Shown here one piece after another: positions 61,536 through 64,000 of a stretch of 64,000 bases of DNA. The notes beneath the pieces are model-generated. The model did no database searches and was not told the DNA's origin. It saw only the letters and a list, made by a program, of their open reading frames with translations. Source of the stretch: Parelaphostrongylus tenuis. Taxonomy: Eukaryota; Nematoda; Chromadorea; Rhabditida; Metastrongylidae. Every line of letters begins with the position of its first letter. Within the stretch, counting starts at the first letter, position 1. The stretch lies in NCBI GenBank assembly GCA_019055375.1, contig JAHQIW010005373.1, positions 21,277 to 85,276 of the forward strand, read 5' to 3'. The position numbers and the translations under genes are program-made.

Positions 61536-61716
61536 TAGAACACTGGTCGAGACGATTCTCCTTGCAGTCCTGAAGGTAACCGGGCTAAGGCGTTCCCTGA
61601 GGCATTCGTTGAATGACTGCACGAGACTGTTAAAGATGGAATTAAACCAGTGCCGTGGTTATCAGCTTGCTTCTTAATACACTGCTTCACTAACCACTGT
61701 GCTACCTCGCTCTGAT
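61536..61716 (-). mobile_element. SINE family C, copy 3
   Basis: Minus strand: GCGAGGTAGCACAGTGGTTAGTGAAGC head, B-box-like TGGTTTAATTCC. Body ACGCCTTAGCCCGGTTACC, GCAAGGAGAATCGTC, GTGTTCTACGAT. Clear match to copies 1 and 2. Confidence 0.8.
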
Positions 61717-61995
61717 GAATACATTTGTCTGCTTTTTTAGCTCCCAAATTTAGCACATGACTTGTGAATGACATTTTGCAGAAAACTCAAAATCCTCTTT
61801 ACACTCAGAGGAAATGATTATGACGTAATGGGGTTTGTTAAAATTCAGTAGACTCAGAAAACTCAGGAGGACTTCCCCCCAGAATTGTCCTAGCTGAGCT
61901 GTGATTTCTTTCATTAATCTTGATCACTCTACATTTTGTGTAAGAATAGTACTCTTTCATATGAATAATGTTTCAATATGTTGACAGTGTTTAAG

Positions 61996-62802
61996 ATGTC
62001 TGAACACACTGAAGATACCGAAGATAGTGAAGGTCTTTTCAAGGACACATTCGATGAAGACACACTCACTCAGGTAAGACAGATTTCTCTGGATCTACAA
62101 CGACTGCTACGTTAGAGAGTTCATCCTGGGTTTTATCAGTGTATAATAGCTTTTCTTCTGTTAGCTTCTTCACAAGGATCTGATCATTTCTGTCGAAAAT
62201 AGTTTTGTTCCGATTGTGGTTGGTTGTTTTTTCAGCTGAGCAGCTTAATCGCGTCTGGTCGTGGTGTTCGTATGGATGAGACACCAGCGTTTAACATGCG
62301 ACTCATCGCCGAGGTATGAGATATTCACAACTCGATCTGACATTTGTATTCTCATCGAAAATCGTAAAAGAACTATGTACTTGTACAAGAGAACTCCTAC
62401 TTGTAGAAATCAACGTCATCCTGTCAAATTTCGTCTTCTAATTCTTTTTACGATCTCTTTGAATAGTCTGACATAATTTCTGAATCGTGTACTAATGTTG
62501 CATTTCCCTATCTTTACTAGGCTGGTGGTAAATATTGCAGGATTTCGATCCGTTCTCATAGAATAATATTTTATTTCAGAGTAGACTTTATTGATACAGG
62601 CAAAATCATTATGAACTTCAAAAATCACACTTACACGGTGTTAAAAAGGCTAACAGGTTTATCTATATTGATCGCTCAAAACCTTGATTATTGTAGAGAT
62701 AAAATTGTCACCGGCAGTTTTGGCTTGTTAATTTCTGAGAGATTTCTCGCGCAGTACTCGAGAAAAATTATCACTAGTTCATGTATACGAAAAATAGATT
62801 AA
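61996..62802 (+). CDS. small unrecognised gene, up to three exons
   Basis: Exon 1 (61996-62073) encodes an acidic start MSEHTEDTEDSEGLFKDTF and ends CAG|GTAAGA. Exon 2 (62236-62313) lies between TTTTTTCAG and GAG|GTATGA and encodes LSSLIASGRGVRMDETPAF then NMRLIAE. Both are 26 codons and in phase. A third exon may start after TTTACTAG at 62521 and stays open to a TAA at 62800-62802 that overlaps AATAAA, which would give 145 aa. Exons 1-2 look sound. Exon 3 is AT-rich, has no recognisable domain and may be wrong; the gene may continue past the window. I do not know the family. ATG lies just after TTTAAG, a possible trans-splice acceptor. Confidence 0.45.
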
Positions 62803-62809
62803 TAAATTC

Positions 62810-64000
62810 GACATTAGTTTTTTGAATGGCCCATAGGGCGAATTTAACAAACACGAGACTATTGACCTTATAAAGGTCACGCGCATTTTGGACAATTCAT
62901 CCTAGACGTGCCAGTTTTCAGGACATTCGCCTAATAATCGACTTAAAGTATGATGAAATACAAGTTTTTCTGAACTCCAATACAACATGATATAGTGATT
63001 ATTAGGTCTCAAAAATCATCTATTTTTGTGGGACATGGAAATCTGGATCATCCGAACGGTGCTCAAAACCATTGTGAGTTATGCTGTAGTGAATGTGTTG
63101 GGCATTCCTCAAAAAGGCGATCGCAATGCCTCGAGAGTAGCTGATTGCTAGCGACTGATTTCCAAAAATGAACTTGCAAATTGAACGCGAAAAAAACCGC
63201 TGCACTTTCCTCCCGATTCCGCCGTCCTCCTGATGTCATTCCGCCATCGCTTCCAATCCGCCTCCGCACTGTAGTGCCATGAAGTGAAACGACAGATGTC
63301 GATGGAGCAACAAGCAGCGACGGACAAAGGCAAACAGATGAAAAAATCTCTTGTTATCGGATTCGCAATGCCGACTTGATGTGCTTCTTTCAAAAAATCA
63401 CGTACTTGGGGAGTATAGTGAAAAAGTTAAGCGACAGTGGATTATTGACATCTCGAGAATTCATAGCCATAAAAAATCCGGAACACTAATTATCGACAAT
63501 CAGAAACATCCATAAAATTGATGCAGCCCCGAAATAGCTTCTCATTATGACTGCTATTTTTAGAAACAATGCACTCCGCTTGGTCCGCGTTGCGAAAGAA
63601 AAACAATCTTGCTACTCTTGTCTTTGCATCCATACACTGATTGTTATACAATGCTTGTAACGATAGTATAAATAACAAATTGATTGTATGATCCAGTTGA
63701 TGCTATTCATTTCTTGAATGTTTCCATAAAAAAACGTTCAGATTTATTTTTCTACTGTCTTTACACGCGAAATCAATCAATAATCGAGCTATTTCTACCA
63801 ATAGTTCACTTTCAACATGACATTTTAATAGTTATGAAAGAGTTAAATACGGTACTCCGTGTAAGTATATACATTACTTGTTCTTGTAGTAACTCAAAAC
63901 CTTCACTTTCTCTGCATTCTGTCTCCTCATGCACCTATTCTCCCCTTGCAATTTCGAGGTTTTTATACACGCACGCGGGGCTTCTGCGTCGCTCTGCAAG
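62810..64000. other. right edge, unresolved
   Basis: A GC-richer patch at 63150-63360 has open frames on both strands but no recognisable family. The last 30 bases are GC-rich (CACGCACGCGGGGC) and may begin a promoter or exon beyond the window. Confidence 0.35.

Overview
The window is animal nuclear DNA, AT-rich and intron-rich, from a clade V (rhabditid) nematode. A strongylid such as a hookworm is the likeliest source. Three things support this: UNC-17 and CHA-1 proteins close to those of Caenorhabditis, many introns of 44-60 bp with TTTCAG-type acceptors, and dense tRNA-headed SINEs, mariner fossils and RTE-type LINE fragments. The species call is inference.

The functional core is the cholinergic gene locus, read right to left on the minus strand. 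unc-17 (vesicular acetylcholine transporter) has two coding exons at 28516-28028 and 23333-22254, giving 522 aa. cha-1 (choline acetyltransferase) lies about 15 kb further downstream on the same strand, as a run of small exons from 7294 to 1238. I rebuilt 16 coding exons in consistent phase, giving 659 aa. In other animals the two mRNAs share a 5' noncoding exon and the transporter sits inside the first cha-1 intron. The order and strand here fit that plan. UNC-17 loads into synaptic vesicles the acetylcholine that CHA-1 makes. I could not identify the shared first exon, which should lie above 28600.

Almost everything else is repeats. The cha-1/unc-17 gap (7.3-22.3 kb) holds a tRNA-bearing element, mariner fragments and several SINEs. 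The unc-17 intron (23.3-28.0 kb) holds a copied fragment of unc-17's own exon, a 160-bp inverted-repeat pair, a second tRNA-bearing element and a SINE. The 28.6-60 kb intergenic region holds further SINE-A, -B and -D copies, a foldback repeat family, an 18-bp minisatellite, a near full-length mariner pseudogene and two RTE LINE 3' ends.

At the right edge are a diverged tRNA-Gly(GCC) gene (60.5 kb), a GC-rich island of coding-like sequence (60.9-61.1 kb) and a small plus-strand gene of up to three exons (61,996-62,802) that I do not recognise. No CRISPR, operon or bacterial feature is present. The most unusual objects are the tRNA-like gene held inside a hairpin within a repeat whose end module is flipped between copies, and the unc-17 exon fragment inside unc-17's own intron.
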